From JBLMYQ01 sp050260055 (lineage in GTDB: Bacteria > Bacillota > Clostridia > Acetivibrionales > UBA4821): a DNA stretch of 64,000 bases. Below the pieces are notes generated by a model that was given only the letters and a program-made list of their open reading frames with translations, ran no database searches and was not told the origin of the DNA. Location of the stretch: positions 1 to 64,000 of the forward strand of contig JBLNBO010000018.1 in the NCBI GenBank assembly GCA_050260055.1, in the 5' to 3' direction. Shown piece by piece: positions 1 to 8,941 of the stretch; the stretch's first letter is position 1; each line of letters starts with the position of its first letter. Both the position numbers and the translations under genes were made by a program.

Positions 1-28
1 CTCTTTTCTTTAAGTCCTTATTATTCAT
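1..28 (-). CDS. 5' end of an unidentified gene, cut by the window edge
   Basis: An ATG at 28 on the minus strand follows GAAGGAG with 7 nt spacing. The frame is open for the 9 codons that remain in the window (MNNKDLKKR). The start is well formed, but too little is visible to name the product. It lies on the same strand as the type IV secretion operon, but that operon ends with a hairpin near 512-533. Confidence 0.5.
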
Positions 29-59
29 ATTCAAGCTCCTTCAAAAGCATACTTCTCGT

Positions 60-74
60 CCCCTTTTGAAGGGG
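60..74. other. Short inverted repeat CCCCTT-TTG-AAGGGG
   Basis: A perfect 6-bp stem with a 3-nt loop lies upstream of the partial gene at the left edge. The 29-187 stretch otherwise shows nothing I can assign. Its role is unknown; it could be a 5' UTR hairpin of the left-edge gene. Confidence 0.3.
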
Positions 75-187
75 AGATAGAGGGGTCTTAAACTACTTGA
101 GATTTACTTTAGCAAGTATAACTTGTTTTTACAATGCTTTTGAACATGTTTCTTCAAAAAACATTTTGCACCCGTTTTAGCCCGAAA

Positions 188-216
188 TTGACATTTTTCT
201 TACCTCAAAGTATAAT
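188..216 (+). promoter_or_regulatory. Sigma-A-type promoter of the cysteine-rich protein gene
   Basis: TTGACA at 188-193, a 17-bp spacer, and TATAAT at 211-216. Both hexamers match consensus at ideal spacing. The predicted transcript starts near 223 and would carry a leader of about 35 nt before the ATG at 257. Confidence 0.75.
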
Positions 217-256
217 AATATTATCTTACAATAATATATTCAAGGGGGTTAGTATA

Positions 257-502
257 ATGGCAACTTATTGCGGTGATTGCGGAAATCGCAGAGATGCTAG
301 ATGCACAGATTCTTGCAGTGGTGGAAATAGAGGATATTTCATGTATGTTGACGGCCAGCCATATTGCAATTATAAAAAACAAAAAATCGGAAATGCTAGT
401 GGCTGCCTTTGTAGAAGCGAAGTATTTTACTGCCAGGATTTAAGAAGAATCTGTACCAGTTCGGAAAGTGCCTATAGAACATGTTCAAAGAACAGACAAT
501 AA
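257..502 (+). CDS. Small cysteine-rich protein of unknown function
   Basis: This 81-aa protein starts at ATG 257, behind AAGGGGG. A longer upstream reading exists, but it lacks a ribosome site and crosses the promoter, so I reject it. There are ten cysteines (residues 5, 8, 16, 20, 37, 50, 52, 59, 66 and 76), including CxxC and CxC pairs. There is no signal peptide or membrane segment. The pattern suggests metal binding or a disulfide-rich fold, but I do not recognise a family. It has its own consensus promoter, so it is probably well expressed. It faces the end of the type IV secretion operon across a shared hairpin and is not part of that operon. No function is proposed. Confidence 0.7.
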   Translation: MATYCGDCGNRRDARCTDSCSGGNRGYFMYVDGQPYCNYKKQKIGNASGCLCRSEVFYCQDLRRICTSSESAYRTCSKNRQ

Positions 503-511
503 AACATAAAT

Positions 512-533
512 AAGGAGCTCACCAGAGCTCCTT
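512..533 (-). terminator. Terminator at the end of the type IV secretion operon
   Basis: A 9-bp stem (AAGGAGCTC / GAGCTCCTT) overlaps the stop codon of the minus-strand gene ending at 519. In the minus direction it runs into a T-rich stretch, so it probably ends the secretion operon. It may also stop the cysteine-rich gene arriving from the left. Confidence 0.65.
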
Positions 534-1421
534 AAATAATATCTGTGTCTTAACTACTTCTGAACCTGATACAATATTCGAGAAAAATATCCCTATTGGC
601 TTTTCCGAAATTTGTACATTAAATGGGAAATTGAATGTCGCCTTTTCCCCTGGCTTTATGCTGAAATCCGCCTTTTCAAATGCTTCCTCAGTTAAAGCCA
701 ATCCTCTTTTTGCACTGGTCTTCTTTTTAGTAATCATCGCCATCCATATATCAAGCTGGTTGTCTTGAGCAATTATTATTGGATTTGGATTTGAGTTCAG
801 TATTTCCATTTTTAGGATAAGCTTATCTTCATATAAAGTAGCTTTTGTTACTGTAACTTTTACGCCTTTGTACTCAGCCGACTCCATCAGATTTTTCGTC
901 ATAACATATTGTCGAAAAGCCAATCTATAGTTTTTCTCATCAATATACCGCAAAGTAATATATTCCTTGATAATTGGAACATTTGCATTACCTTCAAACT
1001 CTTCTAAAAAACCTTGAGCAGTATACGTATTTTCAGATTCCTTTTTAAAGTTTTTTATTGTAAATATCTTACCGGCTTTGCTTATGTAGTTTTTCCGGCA
1101 ATAGTCTATATAACTTGTTAATGTTGGAAAACTTTCGCTTCTAAATCCTTCATCAAGAAGATTATACGCCTCATTAAACTTTTCAGCTTGAATCAGCGAA
1201 AAAAAGTCATTGCCTATTACGTAGAAACCATTTGAATCTAATACTGGATAAATCACTGTTTTCACCTGTTGCTCAGCCGCCGCGATTTTACTTTTTTCAT
1301 TTTTGAGATTTATTTTATAATCGCGTAAAAAGAATATTCCACGAAATAATAACTCAATTCCGGCAACCGAACCCAAAATTATAAGCACTACTATCAGTAT
1401 TCTTTGCAGAATTTTATTCAT
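519..1421 (-). CDS. Membrane-anchored VirB8/TcpC-like conjugation protein (putative)
   Basis: The 300-aa protein has an N-terminal membrane anchor (about residues 5-28) and an extracytoplasmic remainder. Residues about 60-170 look like an NTF2-like fold, the fold used by VirB8/TcpC channel proteins. The C-terminal 110 residues look like a beta-sandwich of the DUF4352 type. It is the last gene of the secretion operon, 50 bp after the hydrolase gene, with AGAGGTG before the ATG. Position and architecture fit a VirB8-type scaffold between membrane and wall. I do not see enough motif identity to be sure, and it could instead be a generic anchored stress or substrate-binding protein. Confidence 0.5.
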   Translation of the reverse strand: MNKILQRILIVVLIILGSVAGIELLFRGIFFLRDYKINLKNEKSKIAAAEQQVKTVIYPVLDSNGFYVIGNDFFSLIQAEKFNEAYNLLDEGFRSESFPTLTSYIDYCRKNYISKAGKIFTIKNFKKESENTYTAQGFLEEFEGNANVPIIKEYITLRYIDEKNYRLAFRQYVMTKNLMESAEYKGVKVTVTKATLYEDKLILKMEILNSNPNPIIIAQDNQLDIWMAMITKKKTSAKRGLALTEEAFEKADFSIKPGEKATFNFPFNVQISEKPIGIFFSNIVSGSEVVKTQILFKELW

Positions 1422-1471
1422 TAGCCGTACACCTCTTTATCCAATATCATACTAAATTCTTTTATATGGAA

Positions 1472-4400
1472 CTACTGTCTTGAAGGTAGATATTGCAACG
1501 GATCCACAGTTCCTCCACCAGATGGTCTCATCTCGAAGTGTAAATGCATTCCAGTTGAGTGTCCCGTACTCCCCATATCTCCTATTTGTTGTCCTTTTGT
1601 TACTGTTTGTCCTACTTGAAAATAATCATTCTTATTCATGTGTGCATATATTGTTGTAACTCCTCCTTCATGTTCAATTTGAACATATTTACCATAGCTT
1701 ACTCCAGGACCGCAATCTTTAACTACAATAACCTTCCCATTCTTTGCCGCATAAACCGGTACAGACTGTCCATTCATTGGAGTTATATCGACTCCTGTAT
1801 GAAAGCCACTATCCCTCCATCCATATGCCCAGCCACGTGTAAAAGGATGTATTACAACATCATTAGCAATAGGCCAACTAAACCCCTGTCCGCTAACTTC
1901 ATTAGGCCCTAAAGTACCTGTGTTGCTTCCACCGCCTCCTGCATAACCCGAACATGCGAAATCTTCTGCCCATATATCCGGCCCACCTATATAATTATCA
2001 TCTTTCTCTTTATCTTTACTGCTGTCAAAGTAATCCTTTGGAAGATTGAAAATATTTACACCATAATATGTTCCTGTACTGCTTCCACTGCTTCCACCTG
2101 CTCCAGCATATCTTGCCCATGTTTTGTACTCACCGCCTGTCAATACAGATGTCTTGAGTCCATCGTCGGAATTAGCTTCATGAATAATAGTTATCGTACC
2201 ATTATTATCTTTACTATAGCAAAATCCTGTATGGTCGTTTTCGCCATGAGCTTCACCAACATGAGCTGTTCTTATAAAAATATCACCAGGCTGAACTTCA
2301 TCTTCACTTATTTCTTTCAGTACTCCGTCATCAATAGCATCGTGAAGTGTTGCCGTAGAACCATACTTGCTAAAAGGATCAGTACTGCCTAATGCATTTA
2401 TCATAACCCATTGAACATATCCTGAGCAATCTAAAGGCCCTCTTGGCTGCCGCTCTACATAAGGCGACTTTCCGCCCGACTGGTACGGCCATTCTATTGG
2501 TACAGATGCAGCAGTAGCAATTATTTTATCTCCTATGCCACTTGCAGTTCCACCTCCGCCCGATGCTTTTAGCTTATTTTGCCATAAAAGAGTTATTATC
2601 CCCTCACTATAACTGAAGCCGGATGGATTATAATTACTACTGAGATTGCTTTCTATTCCAAACAGATAAGCTTCAGGTCCAGGTGCGGCTGCAGCTGCCA
2701 ACATGTTCTGGTCTACACCAGTAGTTGATAAGTTGTTTGGGTTTGTCCATCCATTCTTTGCCGAATCTTTACCAATCTGATAATTTGATTGGTTCATTAA
2801 GACCTCGGCATAGTATTTAAAATATAAATCATAACTTGTAAAATGCCTGTAAGTTCCCCCATCACTAGCATGCAAGCCCCCAGGCCCTTTTATTCCTGAT
2901 AGGTTGCAATCTCCATCTGGAGCTGGGTTTGCCGTCGGACTCAAATCCCAACTTGCTTCGCCGATTATCTGTGCGGCCCACGCCGACCCGGGTATTCCAT
3001 TTGCACGCCCTAACTGATTTATAGTATTAACACAATTATCGTTAGCAAAAATCGTTTGGGTCAGCGTCCTACCTGGTTTATCCTGTCTAACAAAAGTCAC
3101 ATCTGCATCCCATCCGCCTCCATCTCCGGAGTAACCTGAACCGCTATAATTTGACTTTTTGGATATATATCTTAAATCTATACCATATATCCATGCAATA
3201 CAAAGCCTTGCAGTCGGGAAATACGAATTTCCATCCATCAGGTATAGTGCATGTCTTATATCATATACGTGAAGACCATATTTATTTTCAAATAACTCTT
3301 TCAATTCAATTCTCTTAGTATGTCTCTTAGGAGGGTTTGGTTTCCATAGAAGCTTTTCGAACTCAATCTTTCTTGTGAAACTTCCATTGCCATCAATATT
3401 ATTTTCTTCAACTACTTGGGGTGATGATCCCCCTATGAATCCATTACCATCTACCTGCATTGAAGTCTTATAATAATCAGGAACCATTTTCATGCTTATA
3501 TTTTTGGTCCATGTATAAGTACAGCCATCACCCGCATAAGTCTTTCTTTCATCATAGGAAAAAACCAGTTTGACACATGTAGGCATGTATTGATCCTTTG
3601 TAAGTATGTCAATCCATTCAAGAGTATACTCCGGTGTAAACTTATTATCTTCTGTTATGTCTGGACCATCTGTTTCACATACTTCAACAGTCCCACCATT
3701 TCCATCGCTTTCAGTTACCCATTTTGCAGTTTGTGTCCAGGTATATGTATAATCCCTTTTAACATGCCTTTTAACTTTAAACTGTGGCATGAACTTAGGA
3801 ATATCCACCTCTGAAAACTTTTCGAGCAAATCTGCCTTTATTTTTTCTATTTCATCAGGAGTTGGATCCCTTTTATTTAAATTCTTAAAATCATCAAACG
3901 GATCTTCATCAATCGCTTTGTCAATTGTATAAAGGAACTTCCAGTCAAGCGCATAAGGCTCCAGCAACCTATAAAGTGTATCCTTCATATCATAATCATC
4001 TGTTGCTCCATTATCATTAGCCTTATCCGTAATTGACATCATTCGAGTATTTTCATTAGCTGCCGGAATCTCTCTGATATATGTCCAGATTTCATCTACT
4101 TGTTTCTTCATATCATTGCCAGCATAAGAATCAAATATTTTATCAGGAGTAGAGTCCAAATTCATTCGAGGTAAAACATCAGTCCTTATAAAATCGTCTA
4201 TGTTTCTCATTTTATTTTGATCAAAATCATAATCACTATTATTGAATATTAATCTTGGATATTTTATTTTGTTGTTTCCAGCACCATAATCTCTATCATC
4301 ATCACTATCTAATGGAGCTTCTTCACCAAATATTTTCGTGAATAAACCTCCTAATAAGCTGCCAAGTATAGATTGATCTAGCGCAGTTTTTTCTTCTATT

Positions 4401-5872
4401 GGTGCTAAAATTATGGAATTCCTTTCCTTTTCCAGATAAGTAATTATACGGTCTCTTTCTTGTTCTGTGCAAACCTGATCCAGTACAGGATTAAAGTCAA
4501 GGTTGAATTCCTCTGATGCTGCATAGGCTGGAACACTTAAACTCATTAAATTATTAAATTCCCCATGTCTTCCGAATCCTGCAATTAGCCTGTCAGTCGG
4601 CTTTATGTATTTTGAAGTTTTTATTTCGCTGCTGCGATTCTGATTAAGTATATTATTATTTAAAGCTGCATTAGCAATAATTTCGTTTTTATATGTTCCA
4701 TCATTTAGCTTTCGCGTTGCATAAGCTAGGCTTACCGGTAGTGAAGAAGGTGTCTGATATGCAATACTTCTTCTTGCATTCATGCCAAAAAACGGTATCT
4801 CGCTTTTTGCTTTTGTAGTACCGTCTTCAAGCTTTCCATCTGTAACGCTCTTGGCAACCCTGTCAAAGTCTTCTTTGGTTAGTGCAGCTAAAGTACCATA
4901 CCCTTTTTGGTATTGATCTTTACCGATAGTCTGTTTGGCAGATTCTACCAGCTCTCCTGTGGACAAAAATGCTTGTTTATATGACAAATCATATGCAGAC
5001 CACCAGTTCCAAATTACTGCTAAAAGAAACAAAATAAGCCAGAACATTGGTTTTTTAGCTAATTTTTTTAATGTCTTCTTTAATCCTTCTATAGAAAATA
5101 TTCCTCGGAATTTCTCCATTGGATTTGTAAGCAAATCCATTGTAGAGCCTACTTTAAAGGCACCAATCTGCCCGGCAATATTTCCAATAGCGCCGCCAAT
5201 AGCTGCGCCTCCTAATGTTCCAACCACAGGAATTGGCACAAGCGTCCCGAGAGCAGCCCCGACTCCAGTTCCCACTAAAGTTCCGGCCGCAGGCAATACT
5301 GCTTTTGCTACTCCTTTTGCCGCCTTATTTATTCCTTTTCCGGCTTTCTCAGTCTTATCACCAGCAGACTGTAAACCCTTACCTACTTTTTGAAGCTTTT
5401 TCCCGCCTTCTTGAAGCTTATCTCCACCAAATTCAAGCGCCTTACCTGTTGCTTGTCCGGCAACTTTTGCACCTTCTCCGACGGTCTTTCCAATATCTTT
5501 ACCAACTTCTGCCCCTACAGCAGTTCCTGCACCCGGGATGATAGACCCGATAATTGCACCGGCCCCTGCTCCAAGCCCTGCCCCTGCTATAGGCGCCGCT
5601 TTCGACGTTTCTTGCAAACCCTTTCCTGCTAATTTTGTTGCCTGTCCAGCCTTTTCAGCAGCTTTTCCCGTTCTTTCAATTCCTTTACCGGCACTTTTCA
5701 TCTTTCTTCCTGCGTTCTCAACCGAGTTGCCGACATTTCCAACCGCGCCCTTAACCCTACGCGCGCCATTAGCAGCATGCTGTGCAGTATTTTTAGTACC
5801 GCTGGCTGCATCCCCGATATTTTGCCTCGCTTTGTCTTCGGCAGGACTCATTCCACTGTTTTGCTCATCCAT
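1472..5872 (-). CDS. VirB1-like multi-domain peptidoglycan hydrolase of the T4SS (GH73-like, NlpC/P60, M23)
   Basis: This protein of about 1466 aa should cut through the cell wall for the secretion apparatus. Residues 1-250 are Gly/Ala/Lys-rich with repeated GKG and AGKG turns and glycine-zipper-like stretches. One membrane segment lies near 277-295. A long extracellular region follows. A GH73-like glucosaminidase segment lies near 960-1080 (GEASWD, then SGIKGPGG). An NlpC/P60 domain has DCSGYVQW near 1148 and a later HTGF. A C-terminal M23 metallopeptidase has HTGVD near 1359 and HLHFE near 1442. The ATG at 5872 is chosen because GGGAAGTG precedes it; the upstream in-frame codons lack a ribosome site. 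Single-hydrolase or two-domain VirB1 proteins are usual, so three enzymatic modules is elaborate. The GH73 assignment is the weakest of the three. Confidence 0.85.
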   Translation of the reverse strand: MDEQNSGMSPAEDKARQNIGDAASGTKNTAQHAANGARRVKGAVGNVGNSVENAGRKMKSAGKGIERTGKAAEKAGQATKLAGKGLQETSKAAPIAGAGLGAGAGAIIGSIIPGAGTAVGAEVGKDIGKTVGEGAKVAGQATGKALEFGGDKLQEGGKKLQKVGKGLQSAGDKTEKAGKGINKAAKGVAKAVLPAAGTLVGTGVGAALGTLVPIPVVGTLGGAAIGGAIGNIAGQIGAFKVGSTMDLLTNPMEKFRGIFSIEGLKKTLKKLAKKPMFWLILFLLAVIWNWWSAYDLSYKQAFLSTGELVESAKQTIGKDQYQKGYGTLAALTKEDFDRVAKSVTDGKLEDGTTKAKSEIPFFGMNARRSIAYQTPSSLPVSLAYATRKLNDGTYKNEIIANAALNNNILNQNRSSEIKTSKYIKPTDRLIAGFGRHGEFNNLMSLSVPAYAASEEFNLDFNPVLDQVCTEQERDRIITYLEKERNSIILAPIEEKTALDQSILGSLLGGLFTKIFGEEAPLDSDDDRDYGAGNNKIKYPRLIFNNSDYDFDQNKMRNIDDFIRTDVLPRMNLDSTPDKIFDSYAGNDMKKQVDEIWTYIREIPAANENTRMMSITDKANDNGATDDYDMKDTLYRLLEPYALDWKFLYTIDKAIDEDPFDDFKNLNKRDPTPDEIEKIKADLLEKFSEVDIPKFMPQFKVKRHVKRDYTYTWTQTAKWVTESDGNGGTVEVCETDGPDITEDNKFTPEYTLEWIDILTKDQYMPTCVKLVFSYDERKTYAGDGCTYTWTKNISMKMVPDYYKTSMQVDGNGFIGGSSPQVVEENNIDGNGSFTRKIEFEKLLWKPNPPKRHTKRIELKELFENKYGLHVYDIRHALYLMDGNSYFPTARLCIAWIYGIDLRYISKKSNYSGSGYSGDGGGWDADVTFVRQDKPGRTLTQTIFANDNCVNTINQLGRANGIPGSAWAAQIIGEASWDLSPTANPAPDGDCNLSGIKGPGGLHASDGGTYRHFTSYDLYFKYYAEVLMNQSNYQIGKDSAKNGWTNPNNLSTTGVDQNMLAAAAAPGPEAYLFGIESNLSSNYNPSGFSYSEGIITLLWQNKLKASGGGGTASGIGDKIIATAASVPIEWPYQSGGKSPYVERQPRGPLDCSGYVQWVMINALGSTDPFSKYGSTATLHDAIDDGVLKEISEDEVQPGDIFIRTAHVGEAHGENDHTGFCYSKDNNGTITIIHEANSDDGLKTSVLTGGEYKTWARYAGAGGSSGSSTGTYYGVNIFNLPKDYFDSSKDKEKDDNYIGGPDIWAEDFACSGYAGGGGSNTGTLGPNEVSGQGFSWPIANDVVIHPFTRGWAYGWRDSGFHTGVDITPMNGQSVPVYAAKNGKVIVVKDCGPGVSYGKYVQIEHEGGVTTIYAHMNKNDYFQVGQTVTKGQQIGDMGSTGHSTGMHLHFEMRPSGGGTVDPLQYLPSRQ

Positions 5873-5921
5873 TATAATCACTTCCCACAAAAATTCCAAA
5901 TGGTTCTATATAACGTCATCA

Positions 5922-8900
5922 CTATATATTAGAAACATTATTTACTTTATCAAAAGATCTAAGAACTTGACTCTGTGCAAAATTGCGTGCCGCTGCTGAA
6001 TGTTGCTGTGTTTTCTGTGTTTTTGCAGTTGCCATCTCTTTTTGGGTCTGTTCAGCATATTTTGTATACTCATTTAATCTGCTTACCGCTATGTCATGGT
6101 CTTGCTGAGATATTCTAACACTCGGATCATTTGATGTAAGTCTGCTGTTAAGATTTTCTCTTTCTCTTTTAACAACAGCACTGTCTGTTAAACTTTCATG
6201 TTCTCTTATTGTAAGGCCGAATTGATTATTTAATTGATTAACTCCTGTCTTAATATAGTGACTATTGGATTCGAATTGTCTTGATACTTGTTCATCGACA
6301 ACGCTGTTATCAAGCCTAATATTATTCAAATCCATATACCCTTCATTATCTACAGGGATAAAGAACCTAGATGAGCCTACACCTGCAGAGTCCTTCGAAG
6401 CTCCAAGAGATGATGAGAAATCTCCATCGACAGTTGCAAACGCCTCTTTTTCATAAGCAAAATTTCCTGTTCTCTCATCAAATAAATACCCATTATCTCC
6501 AACCATATATTCAGTTGGCTTCCCATGCTCATCATTACGAAGTTCATATGTTTTCCCATCACGGGTAAATCTTGTTGCATTAGTTCCGGTTGATTGTATA
6601 GGTCTGTATAGTGCCGTTTTACCGTTTTCTACATTAGCACGTACCGCAGGAACTTTAAAGTCTCTAAGATTCTCTCGCTGTCCCTCAAATGCCCCTGCAA
6701 GTCTCTTCTTTTCAGCATTTGCCTGACGCTCTTTATTCCAATCCTTTACGTAGCCTACACCTTGAGCGCCTCTGTGGTATCCGGCATGGGCTATGTCAAT
6801 GCCGCCCTTGGTCAACCCTGCACCTACAACCCCGCCGGCAGTTCCTGCTTTAGTAATTTCTCCGAAATCCTCTCCTGCCGCCGCACTCCTAGCAACTGCC
6901 ATAGTACCTCCAACAACTCCTCCACCAATTACTGCAGCCGTACCTGCTAAACCTGCAGCAGCTCCTAAAAGGCCCATTGCTCCACGTCTGCGCATACTTG
7001 GCGCCCCTGTTGAGCCACCACCGAGGAAACCACCGCCGCCGCTTCCACCATCACCGCTTCCACCTCCGCCGCCATTTCCGCCGCCAATACCCCTATTGGC
7101 TTTCTGGGCACTGTTCCTCCAATTATTGCCAGTAGAACCTACCTTATCGCCGCCGAATTTGCCCATTGCTGCAAGCCCCGCCAAAGCCGCAAGACCATGC
7201 TCATCCGACCTCTTCGCACTTGCCGCAGCAATATCAAATATTGAACGTAAGACCTGGCCTGATGGAATTATGAACCAAAGTGCTATGACCTTAACGATAG
7301 GATGCATAGTTTCGCCATTAACACCTGCATTATCTCCAAGAATTACAGTAAACATTATTCCATAACTTAATGCATGCATTGAGTTTGTAAATACATTCGA
7401 AATAAATTCCTTATTCCATCTTGTGAAAATCGTTGATTTATTGTCATTAAGCTTATCAATGGAATACACAGCCATAACTGCAGGAAACACGATAATAAGG
7501 AAGCTTATCATAAATGTTCTTGTTACATATGTAATAAACAGCATTAATACCTGGAAAACTCCCATAGCATATAAAAGTGCATATTCAATACGGCCTTCGT
7601 GGTCTGGCGTATAATATTCTTCGTATAATGATTTTAGTATTTTATCTTCTGGCTCAATAATATCTGCCATATCCTCATACATATCGTTGGCAGCCGCGCC
7701 GTCAGCCCATATTTTAAGCGCTTGCGATGTAACTGGTGCACAGTCAGAATCGAGTCCAAATAATTCTTTTGAAGTAAAACCGACAAAATAGCTTATACCC
7801 AACGGCTTTTTGGTATTCTGATTGAATTCGCTCCCATCTGTGGATTCTTTATCAATTACTTTTTTTGAATCTAAGAAAAATTGAACTGTATAATTAGTAG
7901 TCCCTCCCGTTTTACCTGTTACTGCGACCGTATAAGCATTATTGACTAATATCCAGCCTGGGTCTATATCATTATAGTTGTGTATTAATTTTGAATTTGC
8001 CAGCTGATTATATTGAGTTAATATTCCTGCAAATGGAATTATGCCTCCTACAATTTTTTCATAGAAAGTTACTGCAGGAACGGCTACTCCTTCATCTCCT
8101 CCTGCATTAGTATAAGGTAGAGTTGGCGCTAAATAAAAATACATTCCCGTAAAGTTTTCGTCATTAGTCTCAAGAGCAATACTACCCGAACTAATTTTCA
8201 CATCAGAACTTTTGGTTCCATCCTGAGTGGTAACGGTATACGTATGATCCCCGCCAAACTTATCACGTGCATCATTTATAAGGTTTAATATATTGACATT
8301 CCCTGGAACCTCTGCACATTTATTCAATACCTCCGGGTCATTAGCCTGCTGGCCGCCACCGCCGCCACCGCCGCCGCCGCCGGCATTATTGTAAGCAACA
8401 CTTCCAATATTTAAAAAAGTATTAGCAAGCTTATTATTTAAATTTATCATGAACACCATTACTATTCCAAAAGCCATCATCAATACCAGTCCAAAAAACC
8501 ATGTATTGAGCTTCTGCATATACTCCTGCCTCTTTGCAGAAGCCGCAGACATTAAAGTAAGTACTCCTATGTATATCAGGCCTACTAAAAAAACTATAAT
8601 TGCCATCATCATAAGCTTGGGGTAAAAATTTGATGTTATTGAATTAAATATTCCATTGGTTACTTTATTGTCTTCAATTCTTACTGTTGTTAAGTTAAAT
8701 GTTGTTTTACTTTTAACTGAGGCTTCATTTACTCCTTCCCCCTGCTTCAACATATCCATAATTGAAACGCCATATTCATTAAAATATCCAACAAAGAGAT
8801 TGCATATAGAAATGACAACATCAGATAGTCCTTCTGAAACAACCCCAGGCGGCTTCATATCTGCTGCCTTAGCAGTAATAGGCACCAATAGTGTAATGCA

Positions 8901-8936
8901 AAGTATGATGCTGATAATAAATTTCATTTTTTTCAT
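5922..8936 (-). CDS. VirB6/TrbL-like polytopic T4SS channel protein
   Basis: The product is about 1004 aa. A signal-peptide-like N-terminus (cleavage near AKA-AD, residue ~25) is followed by membrane segments near residues 105-170. An extracellular loop follows, with a run of about ten glycines encoded at 8357-8390. More membrane segments lie at about 455-600. The remainder is a long soluble tail with Gly-rich linkers and glycine-zipper stretches, ending in charged helices. A polytopic core plus a long tail is typical of VirB6/TrbL proteins in Gram-positive conjugation systems. The ATG at 8936 follows AAGGAG at 8 nt; a GTG three codons earlier sits too close to the ribosome site. It lies directly after virB4 in the operon. 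Confidence 0.75.
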   Translation of the reverse strand: MKKMKFIISIILCITLLVPITAKAADMKPPGVVSEGLSDVVISICNLFVGYFNEYGVSIMDMLKQGEGVNEASVKSKTTFNLTTVRIEDNKVTNGIFNSITSNFYPKLMMMAIIVFLVGLIYIGVLTLMSAASAKRQEYMQKLNTWFFGLVLMMAFGIVMVFMINLNNKLANTFLNIGSVAYNNAGGGGGGGGGGQQANDPEVLNKCAEVPGNVNILNLINDARDKFGGDHTYTVTTQDGTKSSDVKISSGSIALETNDENFTGMYFYLAPTLPYTNAGGDEGVAVPAVTFYEKIVGGIIPFAGILTQYNQLANSKLIHNYNDIDPGWILVNNAYTVAVTGKTGGTTNYTVQFFLDSKKVIDKESTDGSEFNQNTKKPLGISYFVGFTSKELFGLDSDCAPVTSQALKIWADGAAANDMYEDMADIIEPEDKILKSLYEEYYTPDHEGRIEYALLYAMGVFQVLMLFITYVTRTFMISFLIIVFPAVMAVYSIDKLNDNKSTIFTRWNKEFISNVFTNSMHALSYGIMFTVILGDNAGVNGETMHPIVKVIALWFIIPSGQVLRSIFDIAAASAKRSDEHGLAALAGLAAMGKFGGDKVGSTGNNWRNSAQKANRGIGGGNGGGGGSGDGGSGGGGFLGGGSTGAPSMRRRGAMGLLGAAAGLAGTAAVIGGGVVGGTMAVARSAAAGEDFGEITKAGTAGGVVGAGLTKGGIDIAHAGYHRGAQGVGYVKDWNKERQANAEKKRLAGAFEGQRENLRDFKVPAVRANVENGKTALYRPIQSTGTNATRFTRDGKTYELRNDEHGKPTEYMVGDNGYLFDERTGNFAYEKEAFATVDGDFSSSLGASKDSAGVGSSRFFIPVDNEGYMDLNNIRLDNSVVDEQVSRQFESNSHYIKTGVNQLNNQFGLTIREHESLTDSAVVKRERENLNSRLTSNDPSVRISQQDHDIAVSRLNEYTKYAEQTQKEMATAKTQKTQQHSAAARNFAQSQVLRSFDKVNNVSNI

Positions 8937-8941
8937 AAATA

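Noticed and set aside
29..187. A start of the cysteine-rich protein upstream of 257
   Set aside because: The longer frame crosses the consensus promoter and lacks a ribosome site.
6793..7365. Plus-strand proline-rich ORF opposite the VirB6-like gene
   Set aside because: It is the mirror of a Gly/Ala-rich coding region, with no ribosome site; same for the plus-strand frames at 4935-5999.
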